Below are positions 45,717 to 57,641 of a DNA stretch of 64,000 nucleotides, one piece after another. How positions within the stretch are numbered: the first letter of the stretch is position 1; the number at the start of each line of letters is the position of its first letter. The position numbers and the translations under genes were made by a program. The notes beneath the pieces are model-generated. The model made no database searches. It saw nothing but the letters and a program-made list of their open reading frames with translations, and had not been told where the DNA came from. This stretch comes from Isoetes taiwanensis (lineage: Eukaryota; Streptophyta; Lycopodiopsida; Isoetales; Isoetaceae): contig JAJEKV010000001.1 in NCBI GenBank assembly GCA_021234155.1, forward strand, positions 28,535,768-28,599,767, given 5' to 3'.

Positions 45717-46649
45717 CTAAAGATCTCTTTGGGGGAACAATACGGCAGTGTCCAATGCCGTGTCTGTGGTCCTACACGGCACGAAATGTGCCATCTTCGA
45801 CAACTTGTCCACCACCACCATTAGTGCATCCTTGCCTCTTACTGTCCTCGGCAGTCCTGTAATGAAATCCATACTTACTGGCAATGGCTCTAGAGCTCTT
45901 GGAATTCGGAGTTGCTCCGCTTTTGTCTGCTGGCATAACTGGCACTCCCGAATGTATCTCGCTACTTGCTTCTTCATGCTGGGCCAAAAGTAGCTGCTTC
46001 TGACCTTGAAATATGTCTTCATGAACCCTGCATGCCCGGCTATGGGACTATTGTGTGTATCGTGGAGTATTAACTTCCTTACTCCCAAAGATTCTGGTAC
46101 ATACAACTTATTCTTATGATATAGCAGGTTACCTTCCTTCTTATAATGCTTGAAAGTCTCCCTTTCCTTATCTGTTCTTGCCTCTTTAGAGAGACTTGCC
46201 CAAACTTCTTTAAAGTCGCCTTCTGATGGCAACGTCTCTTCGATCCTTTTGCCATACTCACTTATGAGAGTCGATATGGCGTTGCAATGGGTCCTTGTCT
46301 TTAATGGCTTCCTGGAGAGCGCATCTGTGACTATATTTAGCTTGCCTAGTTTGTAGACTATTTCGAAGTCATACTCTTCGAGAAACTCCATCCACCTCCT
46401 TTGCCTCAGGTTCAGGAGTGGTTGCGTGAAGATTTGATGATCTGTGTCTAGTTGGAACTTTCTTCCCAACAAGTAGTGTCTCCAGATTCTCAAGGCTCTC
46501 ACAATGGCCAAAAGCTCTTGGTCATGAGTCGGGTAGCGTTGCTCTGCATCATTCATCTTCTTGGAGTCGTATGTGACTACCCTTCCCTCCTGCATGAGGA
46601 CTGCACCCGTTGCTATCTTGCTAGCATCTGTTGCCACAAGCTTATCCAT
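45717..46649 (-). pseudogene. RNase H, integrase zinc finger and start of integrase core
   Basis: In order: RNase H with [29 protein letters not shown] and TDHQ; a linker; the HHCC zinc finger (HDTHNSPIAGHAG, then CQLCQQTKAEQ); and the first part of the integrase core with MDFITGLP and VVVDKLSKMAHF. The frame is 310 codons and overlaps the preceding RT frame slightly. It fails at a frameshift before the second catalytic Asp. Confidence 0.9.
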
Positions 46650-47215
46650 GCTTGGATCTGGAAGACTAAGTTTGGCGCGGTCGTTAAAGCTTCTTTCAAC
46701 GTCTCAACTGCCGCATGGGCCTTCCTTTGCCAATGACTTACCCAATCTTTTATCTTTCCTGCTTTGTTGAGGTCCTTCAATGGAGCTGCCATCTTTGCAA
46801 AGTTCTTGACGAAGTTTCTATAATATCCTGCTAAGCTGAGGAAGCTCCTCACTTCATGGGTGTTCTTTGGTGCCGGCCAATCAATTACCGTTTCAATCTT
46901 TGCAGGGTCGGTGGAGATCCCTTCTGCTATGATTACATGCCCCAAGTACTCTACTCTTTCTGTTGCGAAGTGACACTTGGATAGCTTCGCAAAAAGCTGA
47001 TGCCTCCTCAACTTTTCAAGTACTTTTCTCAAGTGCTGGATATGCTCGTCTAAGGATTTGTTGTAGACTAGAATGTCATCAAAGAAAACTATGATAAAAG
47101 TATTTAGGAACTCACAGAAATCATTCATGAGCCTCATGAAGGTTGCTGGAGCGTTGGACAATCCAAACGGCATCACTGTGAACTCATAATGCGTGGAGAA
47201 GACCTTTGCTCCTTA
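46613..47215 (-). pseudogene. Reverse transcriptase, C-terminal half
   Basis: Contains [26 protein letters not shown] (the two catalytic Asp of the palm), LSKCHF, EYLGHVI and LAGYYRNF. A deletion of about 25 codons just upstream joins GAKVFS to HYEF near 47200. This removes the part with the first catalytic Asp, so RT is dead even apart from the frameshifts. Confidence 0.88.
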
Positions 47216-47232
47216 CAGCTGATTCCATCAAA

Positions 47233-47991
47233 TCATCTGATCGAGGTAGGGCATATTTGTTCTTGATGGTGTGCGTGTTCAATTGACTCAATGCACATTC
47301 TAAGACTTCCATCCTTCTTCTTGACGAAGAAGGTTGGCGCTCCAAATGGAGAGACACTAGGTCTTTTAAACCCTAGGTCTAGCAACTCTTGCAATTGCTT
47401 CTTCAATTCCGTCAACTCCTGGGTTGACATCCTGTATGGCGCCTTGCTTATTGGCTTAGTTCCTGGCTCAAGTGCTATTTCACACTCGACTCCTCTGTAA
47501 GATGAAAGTTGCTTAATCTCATCTGGGAACAAATCATGGAATTCCTTCACCAACTTTGCTATCAGTTTTGGGAGCTTGCTCAATGCTTTGGCCTCTTTCT
47601 CTTCCGCTGTTTCTTGCTCGTCAACTTCGAATTTAACATAGGCCACTTGCTCCTTCCTTATGCACTTAAGTAACTTCTTACTAGACATGCATTGCATGAT
47701 TGGGGTGACTTCTTTACCTCTTATCTCAATGACCTTGCCCTCTGGCGTCGTTAAGGTTACTTTTCTCTTCCTACAATCAATCACAGCTCCTGCTGGTCCA
47801 AGGTATTCTATACCTATGATCAAGTCGTACTTGCCGATGTTCATCACTTCTGCTCCCATTCCAACATTGATACCTGGCAAGTCTATGTTGAAGTTGATCC
47901 TCTTCCCTGTTGTGTGTCGGATTGCCCCACTTGCCAACACAACCAGCCTAGACTTGGACTTTAAAGGCTTCAGCTTCAACATCTGTACCAA
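47233..47991 (-). pseudogene. Protease and N-terminal reverse transcriptase
   Basis: The 252-codon frame has the end of a retropepsin-like domain (YDLIIGIEYLGPAGAVIDC), then the RT fingers (VECEIALEPGTKPISKAPYR, KRPSVSPFGAPTFFVKKKDG). It then loses frame within the CIDYR block. Gag and the protease start are missing because LINE sequence begins at about 48000. Confidence 0.85.
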
Positions 47992-47999
47992 TTTGGTAA

Positions 48000-49324
48000 A
48001 GCCTGTGGTGTTCTTCTGAACAAAGAGAAATGCACTATTCTAGAAAGGATTCCATATGTGGAATAAGAGTTAGTGGTCATCAGTCAGCCACCAAGTTGTT
48101 TGGCATGTCCCTGGGGCTAAACATGAATCTCCATGGTTTGTCGGAACCCATTGTTTGCAGAATGAAAAAAAAGAAGCTTATGATGTATCCAAATGCCTTG
48201 TCTTTGGCAGGCATGATTCAAATAATCAACAACATCATTGCTAGTACACATGCCTTTTTCTCTTCTGCTATTGTTGCTGACAAAAAATCTTATAAGAAAT
48301 TGAAAATAGCTATGAGACAATTTAACTGGCAGGGGTCCAGTATGGTTGCTTGGGAAAACCTTGTTCTCCTCTGAAATAAAGGGGGATGGGATGTAAGGAT
48401 TCATTTCTTCAGGCACAAGCCTTAGTAGCTAAACTAGTGTGGAGAGCTCTCTTCTCCACTACTTCTTCTTCCTACTCTGTTGCTGACTAAATACTGGATC
48501 CAAAAGACCTCTCTAATGGGATGCCTTCAGTGCCACATCAGCTCCCTGAATCTGCCTTCTATCAATTAAAACCAGGAGCTGGCACCTGTAAGATCATGAA
48601 CGGGATCATACAATCTTAGAACCAAGCTTCCTGCTATTTCAAAGCTTGTCCTATCTCTGAAGCATCGAGTGATTTTGGTTTTTTTGCATCAGAATTTGGC
48701 TCATGAAGATGAGGGATGTTTAGCTCTTAAACACCCGCTGAAGTATAAAGAATGGAGAAAGGTTGGGCTTCATACAGTTCAAGATCTAATGAGCAATAAT
48801 CATGTAGGGACATGGAAATCATGGCAGGAGGCCTCAAGTATCATTCCAAATATTGAAACTAACAAAAAGTTTTACACCGCAGTTACTCAGTGTCCTAGGA
48901 TATACAGAAGGAATCCAATTGGCTTTATGGGGGCAAAGGCTATAAAGTTGCTATCATTTATGCCATGTTGCTGGATGCCTATTCTCTTGAGGTTTGTTCT
49001 ACCTGGAATTGCTCAGAAGAGGAAGCAATTTAGGTTATCAGAAAAGGATGGAAGCTACAATGGAAGTGATTCTTTTCAGATGGCTTGTGCTTAACAAGAG
49101 TCATAGGACGAATGCTTACAGGGCCAAATTTGATAGTCAAATCTCTAATCGATGCCCTCTTAGATGTGGACAACATGAAACCAATCCACATCTCTTTGTT
49201 TGCCCCTGGCTTACTCCCTTTTGGGATGGCATCACCTCCTATATTGGCTTTGTTCCTAGAAATGAAGAGGACATTTTCCTCTTTTTCTATCACAGCCACC
49301 CATTCATTTGTACTAAAAGGATTC
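48000..49324 (+). pseudogene. LINE reverse transcriptase C-terminal fragment
   Basis: Plus-strand frames give VLLNKEKC (after the RT palm), LFGMSLGLN, ALSLAGMIQIINN (RT connection), FNWQGSSM..AWENLVL, and a C-terminal zf-RVT-like region (CPLRCGQHETNPHLFVCPWLTPFW, about 49150-49225). It is closer in style to the LINE at 58.8-64 kb than to the 3.5-kb LINE. Both ends are abrupt: the left joins the chromovirus, the right stops at an LTR start at 49325. Confidence 0.82.
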
Positions 49325-50381
49325 TGTGACGTTCCAGGTATCTATACGGTATACGTATGCATACCATGACACGTCAACAGTACATAGTAGGCCTAGGGGC
49401 CCAAGTGGGGGGTTCGCCAATTATGGGTTTTATTAGCTATGCTAATAAAACCAATAGATAATTATGGATTATAGTGGCATAATTAACCTAATTATGCTAT
49501 TATGGTCTAATTAACTGGTTATCACCAATGAGGGGGTGCCACCTGGCCCAAATCGATTGGCCAGGAGGGACTTACCATTTTGGGGCATGGAATAGGGGTC
49601 CTACCCCCCAATTCATCCCAAATTCAAATTGGGAGTGAAGAGGATCAGCAGCCACCACTTTACACCCGTTTTGCCAACACCTACCAACTAGCCTCGGACT
49701 ATGCATGCCTACCGTGACCAAGGCTCTAGCCAAGAGACTGGTTAGTCAATAGATACTGCTGACACTTCTTTGAATATATGGAATGATTAAATTCTCTTTT
49801 ATATGTGGTTCTGGATACTTAGATGGTATTTATATTCTTTTTTTCTGCTTCTTCCGTGTATTGGGAATTAAGGGAAGGGTAGAGATCTAAAAGCCTCTTA
49901 GCAGTAGCGATGTCTCTAGCTAGATCCCTTAATACCCAATAATTGCGGCCTCTGCACAAGAGCCAACCTGGCTGTGGATGCTATGATGTGGTTCAGCACC
50001 AGATAACGAGTATGAGGGTGAATCGGGGGTGGGGTCTTGCCTAGCGCGGCTGCAGGACTCCTATAGTGTGCTAGGCTTATAGCCAGTCACTGTGTGGGCT
50101 GGGTATGGGTCTGACACTCTCTAGGCCGGAGGGCGAGAGTCTATATGGCCATCATGGGCTCGAACAGGCTGGTGATCTAGCCTTTAGATTTAGGGGAGTA
50201 AGTCGGGTACGGATGCGGGGGTCGCTGATGCGGCACGTGTTCTCTAGCACACCCAGGGAGACACCTCTCTGACCTGCCTCATCGGATCGGGGAGATGTAA
50301 CCCGGAGTAGTCCGGAAGGGTGATTCCTTGGGATTGCGTCTCCGGAGGGCTACAAGCATGTCATAGCATGATTCAGCCTAT
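49325..50381 (+). repeat. Partial LTR, related to the chromovirus LTR, opposite orientation
   Basis: It starts TGTGACGTTCCAG like the minus-strand LTR at 44077. Further blocks match in the same order: GTATTGGGAA, ATTGCGGCC...ACAAGAGCC, CTGCCTCATCGG. It runs into the minisatellite before any CACA end is reached, so it is a damaged solo LTR or the edge of another element. Confidence 0.65.
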
Positions 50382-51096
50382 ATGTTGGAGCCTAGGTGGC
50401 ATGTTGGAGCCCTCGTGGCATGCTTGAGCCACCTTGGCATGTTTGAGCCTAGGTGGCATGTTTGAGCCACCTTGGCATGTTGGAGTCTAGGTGGCATGTT
50501 GGAGCCCACGTGGCATGTTTGAGCCTAGATGGCATGTTGGAGCTCGAGTGGCATGTTTGAGCCTAGTTGGCATGTTGGTGCCTAGTTGGCATGCTTGAGC
50601 CACCTTGGCATGCTGAAATATAGGTGGCATGTTGGAGCCCACATGGCATGTTTGAGCCACCTTGGCATGTTGGAGCCTAGGTGGCATGTTTGAGGCACCT
50701 TGGCATGTTGGAGCCTAGGTGGCATGTTGGAGCCCACATGGCATGTTTGAGCCACCTTGGCATGTTGGAGCCTAGGTGGCATGTTTGAGGCACCTTGGCA
50801 TGTTGGAGCCTAGGTGGCATGTTGGAGCCCATGTGACATATTTGAGCCACCTTGGCATGTTGGAGCCTAGGTGGCATGTAGGAGCCTACATGGCATGTTT
50901 GAGCCACCTTGGCATGTTTGAGCTTAAGTGGCATGTTGGTGCCTAAGTGGCATGCTTGAGCCACCTTGGCATGCTGGAGTCTAGGTGGCATGTTGGAGCC
51001 CACATGGCATGTTTGAGCCACATTTGCATGTTTGAGCATAGGTGGCATGTAGGAGCCCACATGGCATGTTTGAGCTACCTTGGCATGTTGGAGCGT
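50382..51096. repeat. 19-bp minisatellite with 95-bp higher order
   Basis: About 37 units of the type TGGCATGTTTGAGCCACCT. Variants (TTGGAGCCTAGG, TTGGAGCCCACA, TTTGAGCCACCT) recur in a five-unit pattern, about 95 bp. Open frames on both strands are repeat artefacts. Confidence 0.92.
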
Positions 51097-51535
51097 GGAC
51101 AAGTGAATGTGTGGTTAGCAAAAACATAGCTGCCATGTAAAGATATGGTGGCAGTTTGATGGATATGTTAGGAAATAGTGAGATAGAAGTGGTTTATATG
51201 GATCAAGGACAACTCTTGAGCAGATTAACATGTAATGGATGTATGAGAGGATGATCCTGCATATGAAAAAATGTTTGTTAGCACAAAGAGCTGTTGTTGT
51301 GGTAGGGATGGCAACAGTATCATATGTAGAGATGTGTGAAAGAAAATAAGATGAGTGAATGAGAATAAGGTGTGTAAATGAGTAACTCAAATTCTTGGCC
51401 TTGTATGAGCTAGAACCTGCATGCATCTCTCTGTTCTTGCATTAGTCACGGCAGTAGATCACCAAAGCATGAAAGAAATTAAACTTTGCATTAATTTTGT
51501 CTAATTGTGCAAACACCTAAAACTAATTCTTGGAA
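51097..51535. other. No gene seen
   Basis: Short AT-rich spacer between the minisatellite and the next gypsy element. No LTR end was recognised. Confidence 0.4.
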
Positions 51536-54260
51536 TTAATTCCTGCTACTCCAATCACTTCAAAAGGGCCTTCCCATAAATTTTCAAATTTGGATGCTAC
51601 ATCCTCCCTTGCTTTGTTCCACTTGAGCACAAATTCTCCAATTTTGAGAGTACCTTAAAGCTTGTGAGCAGCTTTGAATGTTGCTATATCCTTGGCTTTC
51701 TTGATAAGAATTGCATTTTCAGCCTCAAACCTATGTTCTTCCAGCTGCATCAATCTCAGATATCTCTCTTTTAATGCATCCTCCATTTCTAAATTAATTT
51801 GATAAGCTAATCTGACGGAGGACAATTCAAGTTAATGGGGACAATGGACTCAATGCCATAAACAAGGCTAAAGGGTGTATGCTTTGTGAATGCCTTAATG
51901 GTGGTCCTATATGCCCATAAGGCATCATGCAATTTCATATGCCAATCCTTTTTAGAAATACTAATAGTCTTTTTTAGAATTGACTTCAAAACTTTGTTTG
52001 TTGACTCAACTTGACCATTACCTTGAGGATAGTAGGCTGAGCTCTTGGTATGCTTGACTTTGAGAGTAGCTAGTAATGAGGCAATGGCTTGGTTTATAAA
52101 TTGAGTTCTTCTATCAGATATGATCTTGAAAGGAATTGCAAATCTAGCACAAATATTCTCATGGAGAAACCTTGCAGCAGTGAATGCACTAGCCTCTCTA
52201 AGTGGAACTGCTTCAGCCCATTTTGTGATATAGTCAGTGGCTACAAGGATGAATTGATGTTAAGCTGATGAAGGGGGTCTATGGGACCTATAAAATCAAG
52301 TCCCCATACTTAAAATGGACCTGGAGAGGTTATAGCAGTGAGAGGAGCTGGCTGCAACACTCTTTTGCCAAAAATTTGGCATTTGTGATAGCATTTTATA
52401 ATATTATAGCCATCTTTAAAGAGAGTAGGTTAGAAATACCCTGATCTAAATATCTTCTTAGCTGTTGTGTCAGCAGCAAAATGGCCTCCACAGATGCCTT
52501 CATGGCATGCTTCAATGATCATCTTGGCCTCCTCTGAATCCACACACTTTAGTAGCACTCCTTCTTTGTCAATCTTGCACGAAACTTCTCCTATCATCTT
52601 GAACTTCTTGCATTTTGCTTTGAACCTTCTTTCTTGGCTACTGGTCATATCCTTGGGTACTTCATTGTTCTCCAAATAATTCCTAATGTCAAATTGCCAA
52701 TCCAATATTTTTTCATGCAATGCTACAAGGTTAGTAGTCAAGCACAACCATTCTCATCCAAACCTTCTTGATCTTCAACTCAAACAAGGTATAGAAAAGG
52801 TAGGAACTTGGATTGTTAACTAAATTGACTACTTTCACACTGATATTATAGGTCTGAATTTTGCAAGCCCATCTATATAATTTAGTTTTTGGTTGTTTTC
52901 TTTTGCAAAGAGAAGAGACATGGGATTTTGCTTCATGAAGACTTGTGATTATTTTGCAAGAGATGACCTTGCCTATCTATCATGAACATCAAGGCTGCTG
53001 CACTCTTTTCAAGCCTGGGGTATCTAAATATCAGACCACATTTTGCTTGCAAAGGAAATAATTCTGTCATCTTGAAGCAATGCCAAACCTATGACCTTGT
53101 TTGTAACACTGATGTAAGCTTGGAAGGCTTCTCAAAGTCTAGAGGTTTTAGCAATGTAGATTGGCATATGGCAGCTATAATATTATCAAAGGATTCTTGA
53201 CAAATTTCATTCCAGTCCACCAACATATGCTTGCTCTCATTTTTTGTAAACTTCCCTACCTTTGTGAGGGTTCATACATCCTTAGAAAACTAGTCATACC
53301 TAGGAAGCTTTTAACTTGCTTGAGTGTTTTTGGAGGAGCGAGCTTCTTCAAGGCTTCTATTCTGTTTGCCGCGACTTGGATGCCCTTGGTAGATACTTCA
53401 TGTCCTAACAAATCCCCTTTGGAGCACAAGAAAACACACTTTTTGGGATTAAGGCTCACACCTTCCTTCCTGCACATGGAAAATAATTTGGTGGGATAAG
53501 CAAAATGATCCTTGCTAGAAGTACTTAGACAAAAAAAAAAAAATCTAAGAAAACTCGAAATGATGTGGGAGGCATATCCTTGAAAATAGTTTCCATTGCT
53601 CTTTGAAATGTTGCTGATGCATTCATAAGTCCAAAGGGCATCCTTCTCATTGCAAATGTTCCCCATGGTGTAATGAAAGAAGTCTTAGGCTGATCCTCCT
53701 CTTTAATAATGATCTGATTGAATCCTGAGAAGCCATCCAATAAAGAATACATTTCTTTACCTACAATAGCATGCAAGACTTCCTCCAAGAAGGGTAAGAG
53801 ATAACAATCCTTGATAGTTGCCTTGTTTAAATCCCTATAATCAATGCAAAATCTAATTGTTTTGTTCTTTTTTTCCACTGGTGCTATGCAAGAAAACCAT
53901 TCTAGATTTATTATCTCTGATATTACACCAGCATCTCTCATTTTGTATAATTCCTCCTTGATTAGGCCAAGCAAAGATGCATTTATCGTCCTTAGTTTCT
54001 GCATAACAGGCTTCATACCTTCTTTAATCTTTATTTCAAATTCACACACACCCTTATCCACACCAATCAGCTCATTATAGTCCCAAGCAAATAAATCTTT
54101 CCAATCATCAAAGAATTTAGCAACAAAAGTTTCATCCTCTTCTTTGAACAAATCACCAACATACAATGTTCTATCCCGACCCAGTTTTTTGAACTTTTAC
54201 CTCCATTACCTGATATGTACATTTCTAGCTTGAACATATACATATATAACATTCGAGGAC
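51536..54260 (-). pseudogene. Ty3/gypsy pol: RT, RNase H and integrase remains
   Basis: Minus-strand pieces in order: RT (54166-53525) with FCIDYRDLNKATIK, LLDGFSGFNQI (first catalytic Asp), TPWGTF and MPFGLMNASATFQRAM. RT then continues (53500-53256) with LNPKKC and LLGHEVSTKGI. Next are RNase H remains (53250-52760, LKPLDFEKP), an integrase zinc-finger region (52747-52430, ACHEGICGGHFAADTT), and an integrase core (52350-51807) with VWGLDFIGPI, IISDR and GQVESTNK. The order and wording suit the Tat/Athila side of Ty3/gypsy rather than the chromovirus. A T-run at the RT active site and many stops inactivate it. No LTRs were found. Confidence 0.85.
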
Positions 54261-55605
54261 TAATGCAAGATGTAACAATCTTTATGAGAATGGTCCCACT
54301 TGAGAGGCTAAAAGAGGAGAACTAGTAATTTGCACTAAATGAGTGCATATGGACCTTATTTTTTTAATTGGAAGGATGGTGGGCATAAACACACTTTAAG
54401 TAGGCAAGGATAAAATTGTAACACATATATAATACCTTGCTGAATTTGGAAAGAGGCTAAGAGAGAAACTAGATTATGTTAGATTGTTTTGGAGAGTCAA
54501 GGGGGGGGCAGCTATAATATTAGTTCGTGTAAAACTTTGCAATGTGTTGATAAAGGCAATTGTAGAAAGTTGTGGTATATATATTACATGCCCATTTGAG
54601 CTAATGATGTCCTTATTATGTTGGTTGTGGTTGTTTCGACGTGATATGATGATTTGGACCTATCTTAATATTTGTGGCAATTAAAATCCAACTCCAAAAT
54701 CTAGATGGATCAATTTGGCATAGCTTGCAATTTTATTTTCTAGGTCAATTTGGCATTTTCTTTTATTTTGGGATTACTTCTATTTTTTAGAGGCACACTT
54801 CCATTGAAACTTGCAATTTTATTTTCTAGGTCAATTTGGCCCTTTTCTTTTTTCTTTTTAATTTCATAGTTACTTTTTTTTTTTTACCGCCTATTCCACC
54901 GAATAAATGCAATTGATTTTGTTAATGGATTTTTAAAGTGCAGGTAACGTAGCTAGAATATGAACTATGCAATTACAACTAATTAAGGACATCATCCCAA
55001 TTGATCCTAAAGTGGCATTAAATTTTACATGTCAAAATCTTACTACATGAAGGGTATATGAAACAATTAAGAAGCTCAGTTTTTCTAGAATACCAATGCC
55101 CTGCAACATATCTCCACATAACTTCGTTTGTTGTTATGGGGTTTTCTACCAAGATGGTGGTGCGGATGCATGTTCAACAATACACAATGGACTTTTCCAA
55201 CTGCCTATTTATATCGTCTATACCTAAGCAGGGAGATAATTTATTGTGACTTATAAATACTACACTAATCTATTGCCAATATCGACAAAACTATTTTGCA
55301 TATGGGCACCACTGCAGCATATAGAGATGAGACTTCAACTCATGAAATTTTAGCTCTTTGACTCTCTGATTTGTCAAAATATACAAATACAATAACATAG
55401 AAAATCGGCCAATAGATACGCTTCTCATTCACCTCAATAGATTTTCTATAGTGGTGGATAGTGAGTAGCCACACATTTGCGAAACTACTGACAAAAATGA
55501 AAAATATAGGAGTATCTATTTATATAACTTAATTCATTGTACTTGATCGCATTCTAGTGGTTTAATATATTCTTATATTCTTCAAAAAAAAAAAAAAAAA
55601 AAAAC
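54261..55605. other. AT-rich stretch ending in a poly-A tail
   Basis: No gene. A 31-bp sequence (containing TTTATTTTCTAGGTCAATTT) is repeated at about 54724 and 54809. The end GTTTAATATATTC...TTCTTC plus about 21 A (55584-55604) resembles the 3' end of the first LINE family, so this may be a worn tail of a retroposed copy. Confidence 0.4.
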
Positions 55606-56705
55606 CTTTAAGACCTGTACTGTCCAACAGTCCAGACCTCTATCTAAGTACAGTCTTTGCAAGAAAATACTTAGAATCAATTAGCAGCCCAAGACTGAAT
55701 CAGGTACATTTTCAGTCAAGGCCTTGACATGGAATCATGTTATGCCAAATGGAAACAATACTTAATATATTATGAGCAAAAATGTATGTACAATCACTCA
55801 AACATTATCAAAAACATCATAACCGGGTTGTACCTTTGTAATCATAAAGAATCTGCATGTATTTATGAAAATATGCTTACAAGAACAGTCGGTTCCAAGT
55901 AGATATTACAGCAGAAAAACAAATATAACTTTTGCATAACATAATCTTCAAGATATCCATCACATAAGCCTTCATGTCACATTGACTTAGGTAGAATACA
56001 TAAACAAGTAGCAAGGAAGCCCATTTACGCATCCACAAACAAATAACAAGCATTAGAATGGTTGTAATTGAGCGGGATAGCAGGTGTCATGGGCTTCCTT
56101 GAGGTTATCCCCCATCACCTTGCTATTATTCAATTGCAAAACATTTAAACAATACAACCAGCATCCTAAATCTGATAGCCATTATAAGTCAATGTCATTT
56201 CTACCATTATTTAGATTAAAGATGCCTGAAATTTTCAATGCTTTCAGATCTACTCACTGTTTAAATTGCTAACTAGTCAGAACATTTAATTCTTCAGCCA
56301 AGGCTGATTGTATTATTAGTCTACATCTATCAGCAGATCATAGGGGTTGTTTCAAATCAATGGGTCAAATATGTAAAAGCAGAAAATATTTCAGATCTGT
56401 TAGTCATATATGTAACAGCAGAATATATTTCAGATCAAGAGATCATGGCTGCAGATACATTTAAATCTACATTATGAATTTACATCATACATTAACATCA
56501 TAGATTAATATAAGCCTGAAACATAGCGGTAGTAGAACCTATCTAGGTTCATTTAATATATCTACACTTAAATTCTAAGCCATAGCTGCATTCTTAATCA
56601 GAATAAGAACATATCTAGATTTACAGCTAGACAAGAGTTAACTATAATATCTAGATTATTATGTGAGCACTCTTTCACCAGCAATCAGATCTGGTTGTAG
56701 CCCAT
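55606..56705. other. No gene seen
   Basis: AT-rich sequence with recurrent TCAGATC and ATCTAGATT words. No coding signal. Confidence 0.4.
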
Positions 56706-57110
56706 CTAATCCCATAGAAAACAACTTAAGAAAACCTTGCAAACCTTAGTTTGACGTGCAGATAGTATCGCCACAGATGTGTTGGTAGGAATTTCGTTGC
56801 TTACTCCTACATAGACTGATTTTCCAGTGGCCATATTATCATTTCCACCTTTGTCTGCAATAGGATTTATTTCCATCACTTCTTCTGGTCTATCAGCCTG
56901 TGCTTTGCCTTTATCATTCATGCCAATAGCCATACCATCTGCATTGCAGCTGCCACTCTGCGCTTCCTTAACATTACTGGCATTACCAACAGAATTGCCC
57001 TTCACTGCAGAGCTTCTAAATTGATATATCTTCTTGTAGCTGCTCTCATTCTTCTCCTCAGCCAACCTCTTCCTGGTGGCCATGTTTAGGTCTCCCTTTT
57101 TCCTTGTCAT
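56706..57110 (-). CDS. Possible first exon of an unrecognised gene
   Basis: A 134-codon minus-strand frame starts ATG ACA AGG. It encodes a hydrophilic, Lys/Glu/Asn-rich chain without repeats (KKIYQFRSS, then MNDKGKAQADRPEEVMEINP). The last part is less polar and a possible GT donor follows ACTAAG, so the coding exon may stop near 56750. No domain is recognised. It could equally be a chance frame or a TE remnant. Confidence 0.25.
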   Translation of the reverse strand: MTRKKGDLNMATRKRLAEEKNESSYKKIYQFRSSAVKGNSVGNASNVKEAQSGSCNADGMAIGMNDKGKAQADRPEEVMEINPIADKGGNDNMATGKSVYVGVSNEIPTNTSVAILSARQTKVCKVFLSCFLWD

Positions 57111-57499
57111 GTCTGGATCAGGGAGCAGCCTAAGGCCGCAAGCAGATGCTTCATCACAAATGGGATATGATCCTTATAAAGAGAAAATCAGGTCTACAGT
57201 TAGTTACTGTACCTATTACCGTCATGCCCTTATCCGGCAGTCCTCTCCGTTGCTCAAGACGTGAGCTGGTCTTAAGCCTATGCCGAAAAAATCACATCTC
57301 TTTTTCTCGTTTGCTATAAACCCTATTTCCAACCATGTATATTAATATTGCCATTGTATTTTTGTATCTTGACCATTATTTATAATACAACACTAGTGGC
57401 AAGCCATTTAACTCCTTATGTTCCATGGTCCATCAAGTCAGTTTATCTGCATATGCTTTACCCAATAAAAAACCCAAACATCATAAGATTTTACAATAA

Positions 57500-57522
57500 T
57501 AAAAAAAAAAAAAAAAAAAAAT
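57500..57522 (+). repeat. Poly-A tract
   Basis: A run of about 20 A after AATAAT. It may mark the 3' end of a retroposed sequence, but no element body was recognised upstream. Confidence 0.5.
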
Positions 57523-57641
57523 AGACCTCTCAATATACAATTCTAATAAATGTTGGCTGGTATACCTGTTAAAAGCTTATCACCAAAGTTCTAGAATCCT
57601 GAAGTGCGATCCATATGGGGGAGGATGACTAAGCCGACTAC

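Noticed and set aside
50382-51096. Regular repeats resembling a CRISPR array
   Set aside because: Units are directly adjacent 19-mers with no unique spacers, in plant DNA. This is a minisatellite.
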